NCBI GenBank assembly: GCA_964384825.1
Contig: CAYLMM010000049.1
Location: 1-19,734, forward strand
Length of the DNA: 19,734 bases
DNA from: CAYLMM01 sp964384825
GTDB lineage: Bacteria > Krumholzibacteriota > Krumholzibacteriia > LZORAL124-64-63
Direction of reading: 5' to 3'
Under the pieces are notes generated by a model. The model saw nothing but the letters and a program-made list of their open reading frames with translations, searched no databases and had not been told where the DNA came from. Position 1 is the first letter of the stretch. The number at the start of each line of letters is the position of its first letter. Below are positions 7,402-14,388 of the stretch, one piece after another. The position numbers and the translations under genes are program-made.

Positions 7402-8442
7402 TCACACCCCCATCCGCGCGGCCAGGCTCTGCAGCTGCCCGCTCGGGCCGAGCACGATCAGGGTGTCGCCCGCCGCGATCACGTCGTCGGGGCCGGGGTT
7501 GAAGGTCATCCGGCCGTTCTTGCGCAGCACGCCGATGACGATCAGGTCGTAGTCCTGGCGCAGGTTGGAATCGCGCAGCGCCCGGCCGGCCAGTTCGCAG
7601 CCGTCGGCGACGGGCAGTTCCTCGACCTGCAGGCGCAGGTCCTCGCCCTGGTTCAGCACCTCGAGGAAATCGTGGACCTTGGGCCGCAGCAGGGCGTTGA
7701 CCAGATGGCTGCCGCCGATCTGGTAGGGCGAGAGCACCCGGTCGGCGCCGGCGTGGCGGATCTTCCCGGCGGCCTTGTCGTCGTCGGCCCGCGACATGAT
7801 GTACAGCCCCGGGTTCTCGGCGCGGGCCAACTCGCGGGCGGTCAGGGTGATGTAGAGGTTGTCGACGTCGCTCGAGACGACCGCCACCAGCGCCCGGGCC
7901 CGCACCACCCCCGCCTCCAGCAGGATCTCGTCCTCGGTCGCGTCACCCTCGACCACCAGGTAGCCCTCCCCCGAGAGCCGTTCGGCCTGCTCCGGGTCCT
8001 GCTCGACGATGACGAAGTTCCGCCGCTCGGCCAGCAGCCCGCGGGTCACGATCCCCCCCATCCTGCCGTGGCCGCAGATGATGTAGTGATCGCGGATGTT
8101 CTGGATTTCCTTCTTCATCTGCCGCCTCCCGAGCAACTTGCGGAACTGCCCCTCGGCGATGAACGAGGCCAGCGCGGTCACGGTGTAGGTGACCAGGCCC
8201 AGCCCGCCGAGAATCAGGAATATCACGAAGATCCGGCCCAGGGGGCTCAGATCGCGCACCTCGCCGAAACCCACGGTGCTCAGGGTGATCACCGTCATGT
8301 AGATCGCGTCGAGGAACGTGAAACGCTCGATGATCATCAGGCCGATCACGCCGGTCAGGACCGTGAACGCCAGCAAAAATCCCAGTCGCAGGAAGGGAAA
8401 GCGGGGCCCCGGGGCCCGGCCGTTCCCCGATGGGAATCTCAT
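7402..8442 (-). CDS. RCK-domain potassium channel (MthK-like, TrkA-N/TrkA-C)
   Basis: 346-residue inner-membrane K+ channel subunit. Numbered from the chosen ATG at 8442, it has a first membrane helix (about 18-38), a pore helix with selectivity filter T56-V-G-F-G60, and a second helix (about 71-95) with Gly hinge residues. An RCK/TrkA-N Rossmann domain begins at HYIICGHGRMGG (about 119), with VEQDPE and GDATED motifs, and a TrkA-C domain follows at the end. The layout matches MthK-type ligand-gated channels, in which eight RCK domains form a gating ring around a tetrameric pore. The longer GTG start at 8451 abuts GGAGG (8451-8455) with no spacer, while ATG 8442 has an eight-base spacer, so ATG is preferred. 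An internal start at residue 109 may yield free RCK subunits. Confidence 0.9.
   Translation of the reverse strand: MRFPSGNGRAPGPRFPFLRLGFLLAFTVLTGVIGLMIIERFTFLDAIYMTVITLSTVGFGEVRDLSPLGRIFVIFLILGGLGLVTYTVTALASFIAEGQFRKLLGRRQMKKEIQNIRDHYIICGHGRMGGIVTRGLLAERRNFVIVEQDPEQAERLSGEGYLVVEGDATEDEILLEAGVVRARALVAVVSSDVDNLYITLTARELARAENPGLYIMSRADDDKAAGKIRHAGADRVLSPYQIGGSHLVNALLRPKVHDFLEVLNQGEDLRLQVEELPVADGCELAGRALRDSNLRQDYDLIVIGVLRKNGRMTFNPGPDDVIAAGDTLIVLGPSGQLQSLAARMGV
8116..8130 (-). promoter_or_regulatory. Internal ribosome binding site and ATG for a free RCK subunit
   Basis: Inside the channel gene, GGGAGG (8130-8125) stands six bases before an in-frame ATG (8118-8116), codon 109, just after the second membrane helix and before the RCK domain. 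In MthK a soluble RCK subunit is produced from Met107 at the equivalent place. Site and spacing are read directly; use in vivo is inferred. Confidence 0.55.
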
Positions 8443-8492
8443 TCCGCGCACCTCCTAGTGCGTTGCGGGTGAACCGGGTCCAGCTTATCGTC

Positions 8493-8522
8493 TTGCCACC
8501 TCGGCAGAAAGTATGAAATTAT
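8493..8522 (+). promoter_or_regulatory. Candidate promoter of the DUF1573 operon
   Basis: TTGCCA (8493-8498) and AATTAT (8517-8522) are separated by 18 bases in the divergent region between the channel gene and the DUF1573 gene, about 100 bases before its start. The -35 matches consensus in five of six positions and the -10 in four. It is the most AT-rich patch in this gap. Confidence 0.35.
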
Positions 8523-8568
8523 CAGGGGCGGCCCGCCGGGAACTCCGCGGGGCGCCGATTGTTCCAGA

Positions 8569-8584
8569 TCGGATCGCGATCCGA
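8569..8584 (+). promoter_or_regulatory. Perfect 16-bp palindrome ahead of the DUF1573 gene
   Basis: TCGGATCG followed by its exact reverse complement CGATCCGA, with no central gap. It lies downstream of the candidate promoter and about 35 bases before the start codon. It could be a dimer-binding operator or a short hairpin in the leader. No copy was noticed elsewhere in the window. Confidence 0.35.
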
Positions 8585-8618
8585 CCACCGAACCGTCATC
8601 CATCAGGAGCGGAACCGC

Positions 8619-9677
8619 ATGTTCCATCGTCCTACGCACGACAGATTCCGATCCGCCGCTCCGGCCCTGCTGGCCGCCGCGGCGTTGCTGATCTTCGCCG
8701 CCCCGGCCGCCTTCGCCCAGGGTCTGCCGGCGATCGCCACCACGCCCACGACCCTCGACTACGGCGTCATGGAGCAGCACGAGGCCAAGAGCCAGGATCT
8801 GACGATCTCCAACGTCGGCGACATCGATCTGCTGATCCGCCGGGTCACGAGTTCCTGCGGCTGCACCGCGGCGGCTCCGGCCAAGGAGAAGCTGGCGCCC
8901 GGCGAATCTACCGTGATCGCGGTCACCTTCAACAGCGAAAGCTACCAGGGCGAACAGCTGAAGTACCTGGACATCCTGTCCAACGACCCGCGCAAGCCCA
9001 AGCTCGAAATCCCGATCAAGGCCATGGTGCACGTGCCGGTGATCACCTATCCGCCCAAGGGCATCCGGCTGATCAACGTCCGGGCCGGCTCCGAGGTGGG
9101 CAGCGGCGTGGTGTTTTCGACCATGGACGTCGAGAAGCTGGAGCTCAAGCCGGTCCGCTGGAACAAGGATCTCTTCTCGTTCCGCATCTACGAGAACTAC
9201 CAGGACAAGCCGAACCAGACGGCGGTCTACTTCACCTTCGCCGAAGACGCGCCGCGCGGATCGTTCAACGAGATCGTGCGCTTCGAGACCAACGTGCCGG
9301 GCCAGGCCTTCCTCGACTACGACGTCAAGGGCGAGGTGGTCTCGGACATCTCCATCAACCCCGACCGGGTGAACTTCCGCTACGCGCGCGAGGGCCAGGA
9401 GATGGTCTACATCCTGCGGGTCCGCCCCCACGAGAAGAAGTACAAGTTCCAGATCACCGGGGCCGAGATCGACCTGCCGGGCTTCCGCGTCGACAAGATC
9501 ACGCCGCGGCCGAACCAGGGTTCGTACGAGGTGCGCATCGTGGGCCTTCCCCTGTCGTCGGACGATCCGCTGGTCAGGAAATCCCGCGGCCGGATGCAGG
9601 GCACCCTGACCATCCGCACCGACAGCGACCAGACGCCCGAGCTGCAGGCCAAGGTGACCTACCTGCTGAAGCTGTGA
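8619..9677 (+). CDS. Secreted DUF1573-domain protein
   Basis: 352-residue exported protein. The signal peptide covers residues 1-33, with an AFA-Q cleavage site. An N-terminal DUF1573 (Ig-like/ASH-type beta-sandwich) domain follows, with the family's SS-C80-G-C82-T motif and the ILSNDPRKPKLEIPIKA strand. Downstream are about 200 residues of predicted beta-strand repeats with no further Cys, which look like additional Ig-like modules. The ATG at 8619 was chosen because AGGAG lies about nine bases upstream and the signal peptide starts there; the open frame extends 20 codons further upstream without an obvious ribosome site. It starts an operon with a rhodanese fold and a MauE/DoxX protein carrying the same C-G-C type motif, suggesting a periplasmic thiol or metal-related module. 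Function unknown. Confidence 0.88.
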   Translation: MFHRPTHDRFRSAAPALLAAAALLIFAAPAAFAQGLPAIATTPTTLDYGVMEQHEAKSQDLTISNVGDIDLLIRRVTSSCGCTAAAPAKEKLAPGESTVIAVTFNSESYQGEQLKYLDILSNDPRKPKLEIPIKAMVHVPVITYPPKGIRLINVRAGSEVGSGVVFSTMDVEKLELKPVRWNKDLFSFRIYENYQDKPNQTAVYFTFAEDAPRGSFNEIVRFETNVPGQAFLDYDVKGEVVSDISINPDRVNFRYAREGQEMVYILRVRPHEKKYKFQITGAEIDLPGFRVDKITPRPNQGSYEVRIVGLPLSSDDPLVRKSRGRMQGTLTIRTDSDQTPELQAKVTYLLKL

Positions 9678-9687
9678 GGATCCGGCG

Positions 9688-10203
9688 ATGACCAGCCGCA
9701 CCGACCATGACCGCCCCGGAGCCGCCCGTCTGCTGCGGGAGGCCGGCCTGCTGCTGCTGGTCTCGCTGCTGCTGGCCGGCGCTTCGTGGCTGGTCCGCAC
9801 TCCGCGGCTGCCCCTGCAGGCCGACGAGGACGACTACGCGATCCGGGTGGATTTCCCGGTGGTGACGGTCGCCGACGCGCTGGGCTTCTACGACGCCAAC
9901 TCGCACATCTTCATCGACGCCCGGCCAGCCGCCGGCGAGGACGCTGCGATTCCAGGCGCGATGGCGGTCCGGCAGAACACCTTCGACGACGATCTGCTGG
10001 AGATCCACGATTTCCTGATGCCCGAGGACCCGCTGCTGCTCTACGGCGACGGGAACCTGCTGGCCCTGGCGGCCGTGGCGGCCCGTCTGCAGGAACGGGG
10101 CTATTCCGATCTGACGCTGATGGAAGGCGGGCTGGTCGCCTGGCGCAAGGCGGGCGGACCGACCAACGGAACCGCCAGCAGCGGGGAGAACGCCCATGAA
10201 TGA
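9688..10203 (+). CDS. Membrane-anchored rhodanese-like protein lacking the catalytic Cys
   Basis: 171-residue protein with an N-terminal membrane segment (about 18-36) followed by a single rhodanese domain that should face the periplasm. The fold is recognisable from VTVADALGFYDANSHIFIDAR (DAR at 77-79), the IPGAMAV segment (about 89-95) and LMEGGLVAWRKAGGP at the end. The strand that normally leads into the catalytic Cys reads PLLLYGDGN, with Gly120 where the persulfide Cys should be. There is no Cys anywhere in the protein, so it cannot act as a sulfurtransferase. It is probably a binding or scaffold domain. It starts ten bases after the DUF1573 stop and overlaps the next gene by eight bases, which supports co-translation. 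Confidence 0.87.
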   Translation: MTSRTDHDRPGAARLLREAGLLLLVSLLLAGASWLVRTPRLPLQADEDDYAIRVDFPVVTVADALGFYDANSHIFIDARPAAGEDAAIPGAMAVRQNTFDDDLLEIHDFLMPEDPLLLYGDGNLLALAAVAARLQERGYSDLTLMEGGLVAWRKAGGPTNGTASSGENAHE

Positions 10204-10663
10204 CACCCCCGCCCGCGGCCGCAGCCGCGGCCTGCCGGCCCTGCCGGCCTGGCTCGACCTGATCATGCGCTTCACGCTCGGGGTGACGTTCATCTACGCC
10301 TCGCTGGACAAGATCGCCCACCCGGCCGCCTTCGCGCAGAACATCTTCAACTACCGCATGGTGCCGGCGGACCTGCTGCACCCCTTCGCCCTGCTGCTGC
10401 CGTGGATCGAGGCCGTCTGCGGCCTGACCCTGATCCTGGGGATCGCCCGGCGCGGCGCCGCCGCCGTCATCGGCCTGATGAACCTGATGTTCATCGGCGC
10501 GATCGCCTATTCCCTGATGCGCGGCCTGGACATCTCGTGCGGATGCTTCCACACCGAGGGCGGGCATCTGGTGGGCCTGGATCTGCTGCTGCGCGACGTC
10601 GCGCTGCTGGCGATGTCGGCGCTGCTGGTCATCTGCCCCGTGCAGCGCAAACGTCTCCTCTGA
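10196..10663 (+). CDS. MauE/DoxX-family membrane protein
   Basis: 155-residue inner-membrane protein with four hydrophobic helices, of the DoxX/MauE superfamily. The pattern WLDLIMRFTLGVTFIYASLDK at residues 19-39 and the LDIS-C115-G-C117-F motif between helices 3 and 4 are typical of MauE-like proteins, which in methylotrophs support disulfide formation in methylamine dehydrogenase together with a thioredoxin-like MauD. No MauD is visible here. The DUF1573 protein and the rhodanese fold upstream take the positions where a thiol partner would be expected. The ATG lies within the end of the rhodanese gene (eight-base overlap). A role in periplasmic thiol oxidation or quinone-linked redox is inference. 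Confidence 0.85.
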   Translation: MNDTPARGRSRGLPALPAWLDLIMRFTLGVTFIYASLDKIAHPAAFAQNIFNYRMVPADLLHPFALLLPWIEAVCGLTLILGIARRGAAAVIGLMNLMFIGAIAYSLMRGLDISCGCFHTEGGHLVGLDLLLRDVALLAMSALLVICPVQRKRLL

Positions 10664-10726
10664 TCGAACCCGCCGCTTCCGGACTCCGGCATCCGATCCC
10701 CGGCCGCAAATTCGAAAAAACAGGAT

Positions 10727-10755
10727 TTGACATCGGGACCGGAGGTGGCATGTTT
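10727..10755 (+). promoter_or_regulatory. Candidate promoter of the ferredoxin gene
   Basis: A consensus TTGACA (10727-10732) is followed 17 bases later by a weak -10 (ATGTTT, 10750-10755), about 65 bases ahead of the ferredoxin start. The 156-base gap after the MauE-like gene otherwise holds only GC-rich leader without a gene. The -10 mismatch keeps confidence low. Confidence 0.35.
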
Positions 10756-10819
10756 CCCAAAACAAGCCCTGGCGAGTCCGCCGCCTGCGCGGCAAGGGTA
10801 TCAGACAAGGAGAACCGCG

Positions 10820-10996
10820 ATGCCTGCCCTAGTCAATGTCGACCTCTGCAACGGTTGCGAGTCCTGCGTCGAAGCCTGCCCGACCGAGGCCATCTCCATG
10901 GTGGACGGTCACGCTGTCGTCGATCCCGACGAGTGCACCGAGTGCGAGGCCTGCGTCGAGGTCTGCCCCGAAGAAGCCATCTCGATGGTCGACTGA
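10820..10996 (+). CDS. Bacterial-type 2x[4Fe-4S] ferredoxin
   Basis: 58-residue cytoplasmic electron carrier with two [4Fe-4S] cluster motifs: C10-x2-C13-x2-C16-x3-C20-P and C39-x2-C42-x2-C45-x3-C49-P. The two halves are near repeats, each ending in EAISMVD, showing the classic gene duplication of clostridial-type ferredoxins with hardly any insertion between them. It is highly acidic with few basic residues. The ATG at 10820 is chosen because AAGGAGA lies seven bases upstream at 10807-10813 and the protein matches the family's usual length; the upstream open extension has no counterpart in the family. It appears monocistronic or at the end of the DUF1573 operon, and is closed by a strong terminator. 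Its partner enzyme is not in the window. Confidence 0.95.
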   Translation: MPALVNVDLCNGCESCVEACPTEAISMVDGHAVVDPDECTECEACVEVCPEEAISMVD

Positions 10997-11019
10997 CGGA
11001 CGCCCTGCGCGCCGAATCC

Positions 11020-11047
11020 AGGGCTCCTCTCCGGAGGAGCCCTTTTT
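11020..11047 (+). terminator. Rho-independent terminator after the ferredoxin gene
   Basis: A perfect 10-bp stem, AGGGCTCCTC (11020-11029) and GAGGAGCCCT (11034-11043), with a TCCG tetraloop and a T run through 11047. It lies 24 bases past the ferredoxin stop. No T run follows on the other strand, so it acts on plus-strand transcripts only. Confidence 0.94.
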
Positions 11048-11075
11048 CGCGCCCGGCGGCGGAATCGGGAGCGGG

Positions 11076-12293
11076 TCAGTTGTTGCGCAGATCCCAGCGG
11101 CGGGTCAGCCGCCACAGCAGGCCGGCCAGCAGCAGCAACGCCGCCAGGAACAGAGAAAGGCGCGGAAAGACCGAGGCCAGCCCGCCGGCCTGTTGCCAGC
11201 CGCCCACCAGATGCACCGCGCTCGACCCCACCCCGAAGCTGAGGATGAACTTCAGGCCGAAGCCCGTGCTGCGAAGCCGCGGCGGGGTCAGCGCCGAGAC
11301 CAGAGAGTTCTCGATCGGCTGCATCCCGAAGGCGAAGAAAGCGTAGCCCAGCGCGCAGAGCAGCAGCGGCACGTCCGACAGCGATCCCAGCAGATACAGC
11401 AGCGGCAGGCTGATGCCGTGGAACAGGATGTACATGCGGCGCAGATCGCAGCGGTCGGCCAGGCGCCCGCCGAGCACCTGGCCCGCGGCTCCGGCCAGGT
11501 AGGAAAGCGAGGTCAGCGAGGTGGCGGCGAAGAGCGCGCGGCCGGTCCGCGGCAGCCAATCCAGCCCCTCGACCGCGGCGACCAGCAAGGCCGCCTGTTC
11601 GGAGAACCAGGCCGGCAGCACGAGCGTCTGTCCCCGGTAGGCCAGCCCGCCCATCATCATCGCCCCGCAGAGGACGGCGAAGCTCAGCGCCAGACGCCGC
11701 CGGCCCGCGTTGCGCGTCACGTCCGGTTCGGGCGCCTCGCCCTCGACATGCAGGAACAGGGCCCAGACGCCGGCGACCAGGCAGGGAACCGCCAGCGCGA
11801 TGTAGGCGCCGCGCCAGCCGCAGAGCATCGTCAGCAGGCCGGTGGCGAAAGGCGCCGCGACCACGCCCAGATTCCCCCACACGCCGTTGATGCCCAACGC
11901 CCTTCCCCGGCGGGCGATGCCGCGGGTGATCAGCGCCATGCCGGCCGGATGGTAGATCGAGCCGGCCAGCCCCAGGCCGGCCAGGGCCAGGCGCAGGGTC
12001 GCAGGCCGGCCCGACGCCGCGGCCAGGATCGAGAATCCCGCCATCGCGAGCAGGCAGATCGCCAGCATGTACCGCGGGCGCCAGAGATCGGTCAGCACGC
12101 CCGCCGGCAAAGCCCCCAGGCCGTAGAGCAGGTACATCCAGAAGCTCAGGGCCAGCACCTGGTCGAAGCTCATGCCGAAGGTTTCGCCCAGGACCAGGGC
12201 CAGCGAGGGGAAGACCAGCATCGAGAAATGGGACAGGAAATGCGCCGCCGCGGTGACCCACAGGATGTTGCGTTCGCGGCGGGCGGCGTTCAC
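11076..12293 (-). CDS. MFS transporter in the cobalamin operon
   Basis: 405-residue major facilitator superfamily protein with about twelve membrane helices. The first helix begins NILWVTAAAHFLSHFSMLVF, a loop 2-3 motif reads AGVLTDLWRPRYM, and GSIYHPAGMALI is reminiscent of the Fsr (fosmidomycin-resistance-like) branch. A charged central loop (VEGEAPEPDVTRNAGRRR) separates the halves. The GTG start at 12293 overlaps the adenosyltransferase stop by four bases (GTGA), with GGAGG upstream, indicating translational coupling. An upstream extension of the frame runs antisense-like inside the adenosyltransferase and is rejected. It is the last gene of a riboswitch-led B12 locus, so cobalamin, cobinamide or a related compound is the leading substrate guess; direction of transport is unknown. 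Confidence 0.88.
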   Translation of the reverse strand: MNAARRERNILWVTAAAHFLSHFSMLVFPSLALVLGETFGMSFDQVLALSFWMYLLYGLGALPAGVLTDLWRPRYMLAICLLAMAGFSILAAASGRPATLRLALAGLGLAGSIYHPAGMALITRGIARRGRALGINGVWGNLGVVAAPFATGLLTMLCGWRGAYIALAVPCLVAGVWALFLHVEGEAPEPDVTRNAGRRRLALSFAVLCGAMMMGGLAYRGQTLVLPAWFSEQAALLVAAVEGLDWLPRTGRALFAATSLTSLSYLAGAAGQVLGGRLADRCDLRRMYILFHGISLPLLYLLGSLSDVPLLLCALGYAFFAFGMQPIENSLVSALTPPRLRSTGFGLKFILSFGVGSSAVHLVGGWQQAGGLASVFPRLSLFLAALLLLAGLLWRLTRRWDLRNN

Positions 12294-12895
12294 TCCCGGC
12301 CCTCCGCTTCCCCGCCGCGCCATTCGGTCTCCGGACAGCCGAGAACGAGGTTCAGCCGGCGGGCGGCGGTGAACAGGTAGTCGGCCAGGCGGTTCAGCCA
12401 AGCCAGCAGCGAAGCGGGCACGACGATCGTTTCGGCCGCGGCCACGGCCCGCCGCTCGACGCGGCGGCAGATGGTGCGGCAAACGTGCAGGGCCGCGCCG
12501 CCGCGGGAACCGCCGGGCAGGATGAACACGCGCAGCGCGGGCAGCGTCTCGTCGAGACGGTCGATGGCGGCCTCCAGGGGAGCCGGATCGAGCAGGGAAA
12601 CGTCCTGTTGCCGGTCGGCGACGCGGGCCGAACGTTCGGGGTCGGCCAGGATGGCGCCCACGTCCAGCAGCCGCGACTGCAGGCCGGCCAGCTCGGCCAG
12701 CAGCGGAGCGACGGTTTCGCGCTCCCCGGCGGAGTCGGCGTCAGCCTCGGCCAGCGCGATCGCCAGTCCCAGCTGGCTGTTCAACTCGTCGACCTCGCCG
12801 TAGAGATCGACCCGAACATCGGATTTCGGCACCCGTCCGCCGCCGAACAGGGAGGTGTTTCCGGCGTCGCCGGTGCGTGTGTAGATCCTGGGCAT
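12290..12895 (-). CDS. pduO: PduO-type ATP:cob(I)alamin adenosyltransferase
   Basis: 201-residue cytoplasmic enzyme that transfers the 5'-deoxyadenosyl group of ATP to cob(I)alamin, making coenzyme B12. The N-terminal ATP-binding signature is TRTGDAGNTSLFGGGRV (6-22), followed by LYGEVDELNSQLG (31-43). The C-terminal helices carry PGGSRGGAALHVCRTICRRVERR (127-149) and WLNRLADYLFTAAR (166-179), all PduO/CobO2-family hallmarks. Length matches single-domain enzymes. The ATG at 12895 is preferred over TTG at 12910 because AGGAGG lies between them, four bases ahead of the ATG. It lies 59 bases behind the propeller gene without a visible terminator, and so is probably in the riboswitch operon. The assignment is secure; the gene symbol denotes the family, not propanediol use. 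Confidence 0.95.
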   Translation of the reverse strand: MPRIYTRTGDAGNTSLFGGGRVPKSDVRVDLYGEVDELNSQLGLAIALAEADADSAGERETVAPLLAELAGLQSRLLDVGAILADPERSARVADRQQDVSLLDPAPLEAAIDRLDETLPALRVFILPGGSRGGAALHVCRTICRRVERRAVAAAETIVVPASLLAWLNRLADYLFTAARRLNLVLGCPETEWRGGEAEGRE

Positions 12896-12954
12896 GGCCC
12901 CTCCTGGCAATCGGAACCGTCGCGCGAGAACCCGTCAAACATACCGCAGATCGC

Positions 12955-14373
12955 TCAGCGCACCAGCGAGAAACCGCGGCCGGTGGTCCCGGAGGCGGAT
13001 CGCGCCGTCGCACGGTAGGCTCCCGAAGGCAGGGGCCGGCCGCAGGAGTCGCGCCCGTCGAAGAGCCACGACCCGCTCCCGTCGGCGCCCGCGACCGCCC
13101 GGGTCCGCCGCAGCAGGCGCCCGCGCAGATCGTATACGGCCAGCTCGACACGGGTCCCGGCCTCGGCGGCGAAGCGCAGGTTGACCGCCGGATTGGCCGG
13201 ATTGGGCCAGGGAGCGGCCAGCCGCAGCCCGGACCGGGGCGATGCGGACGGCACGCCGGTCGGACGTTCGGTCGGCGTGACGATCTGGAAGGGCTTGCGG
13301 CCGACCGGAATCGCATCGGCGGTCAGCTGCTCGCCGGTGGCGGCGTCGAAGACGCGCACCCCGGTCGCGCCCAGCGTCTGGTCGGCCAGAAAGATCTGCC
13401 CTTCGCCGTCCCAGGCGATGTCGGCGTAGTCGTAGCCCCCGCCGGCCAGGACGGTCCGCGGCCCGGTCGCGCCGCTCGGATCGAAGGCCAGCAGCGAGGT
13501 TACGAAATACGCGTCGCTGACCAGGGCGTAGCCCAGATCCGGAGCGACCACCTCGAAATCGAGCAGGTCGCCGCCGAGCTGCTCGCCGGTGATTTCGATG
13601 CCGCCGGTGGACAGGGTGGCCAGATCCACCGTCTCGAATCCGCCGTCGATCAGACCGAACCAGCCCGCGGTGCCGACGCGCAGGCCGGTCCCGTCGGCGG
13701 TCAGCCGGATCTGCGCGAAGGGATTGCTTCCGGCCAGGATCACCGGATCGATCGGCGCGGTGGCGGGATCGACGTCGACCCAATGTTCGTTGCGCATGTC
13801 CCAGACCAGCAACCATCCCTCGCCTACCGGCGTGTAATAGCTGCCGCGGTCGAGCCTCTGGCAGGCGATGAACAGGCGGTCGCCGACCGCCTGCATCCAG
13901 CCCGTCTCGGGCAGGCCGTCAGCGTCGGCGAAAGCGTCGGTCGGGATCTCGGCCAGCACCGCGCCCGAGACCGTGTCGACCTTCAGCAGCAGGGCGGCGT
14001 CGTAGCAGCTGACCCAGGCCGTCCCGCCGGGCCCGAAAGCGATGTCCTGCGGATTGCGGCCGGTTCCCAGCGGGAACTGGCGCAGGGTGGCGTAGCCGGC
14101 GGCGGGATCGAGGATCTGGATGTTGCTGCCGCCGCGATCGACGACGTAGTAGAGACCGTCGTGCCAGCGGGCGACCGCGTCGCTGCCGATCGGCTCGACG
14201 TCGAGTTCGGCGGTCCACGGATCGGCGCGCTCGACCGTCGCCGCCGAACCGTAGGTCGTGTAGTCGGTCGTCACGACCAGCACTTCGTCCCAGGCGGCGG
14301 CGGGCGCGACCGCGGCCGCGAGAAGGGCGAGCATCGGCAGGATGGAAATCGCGATCGGGATTCGGCTATTCAC
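12955..14373 (-). CDS. Secreted beta-propeller protein, BtuG-like by context, with FlgD-like Ig C-terminus
   Basis: 472-residue exported protein. The signal peptide spans about residues 1-27 (cleavage near APAAA-W) with no lipobox. Residues 28-370 form repeated blades of YVVDRGGSNIQILD, DIAFGPGGTAWVS, and DIAWDGEGQIFLAD type, as in YncE/SMP-30-like propellers. A short linker leads to a FlgD-like Ig domain (about 383-472: PWPNPANPAVNLRF, then VYDLRGRLLRR, then SGAYRA), the usual C-terminal sorting or anchoring domain in FCB-like bacteria. GTG at 14373 is the start, with GGAGG four bases upstream and 15 bases after the receptor stop. In Bacteroides the propeller BtuG hands B12 to BtuB. Position here suggests the same role, but homology to BtuG itself is not shown. 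Confidence 0.82.
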   Translation of the reverse strand: MNSRIPIAISILPMLALLAAAVAPAAAWDEVLVVTTDYTTYGSAATVERADPWTAELDVEPIGSDAVARWHDGLYYVVDRGGSNIQILDPAAGYATLRQFPLGTGRNPQDIAFGPGGTAWVSCYDAALLLKVDTVSGAVLAEIPTDAFADADGLPETGWMQAVGDRLFIACQRLDRGSYYTPVGEGWLLVWDMRNEHWVDVDPATAPIDPVILAGSNPFAQIRLTADGTGLRVGTAGWFGLIDGGFETVDLATLSTGGIEITGEQLGGDLLDFEVVAPDLGYALVSDAYFVTSLLAFDPSGATGPRTVLAGGGYDYADIAWDGEGQIFLADQTLGATGVRVFDAATGEQLTADAIPVGRKPFQIVTPTERPTGVPSASPRSGLRLAAPWPNPANPAVNLRFAAEAGTRVELAVYDLRGRLLRRTRAVAGADGSGSWLFDGRDSCGRPLPSGAYRATARSASGTTGRGFSLVR

Positions 14374-14388
14374 GGGTCCTCCGGATGA

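Noticed and set aside
10727..10819. 31-residue N-terminal extension of the ferredoxin
   Set aside because: The family is about 55-60 residues, the ribosome site is directly before ATG 10820, and the extension covers the candidate promoter.
12896..12954. Separate promoter for pduO in the 59-base gap
   Set aside because: TTGACG is present, but no acceptable -10 lies at the right distance; operon transcription from the riboswitch promoter is simpler.
12877..14388. 500-residue open frame antisense to the propeller gene
   Set aside because: The composition is typical of complement frames in GC-rich DNA and its start lies within the adenosyltransferase leader; the minus-strand gene has signal peptide and domains.
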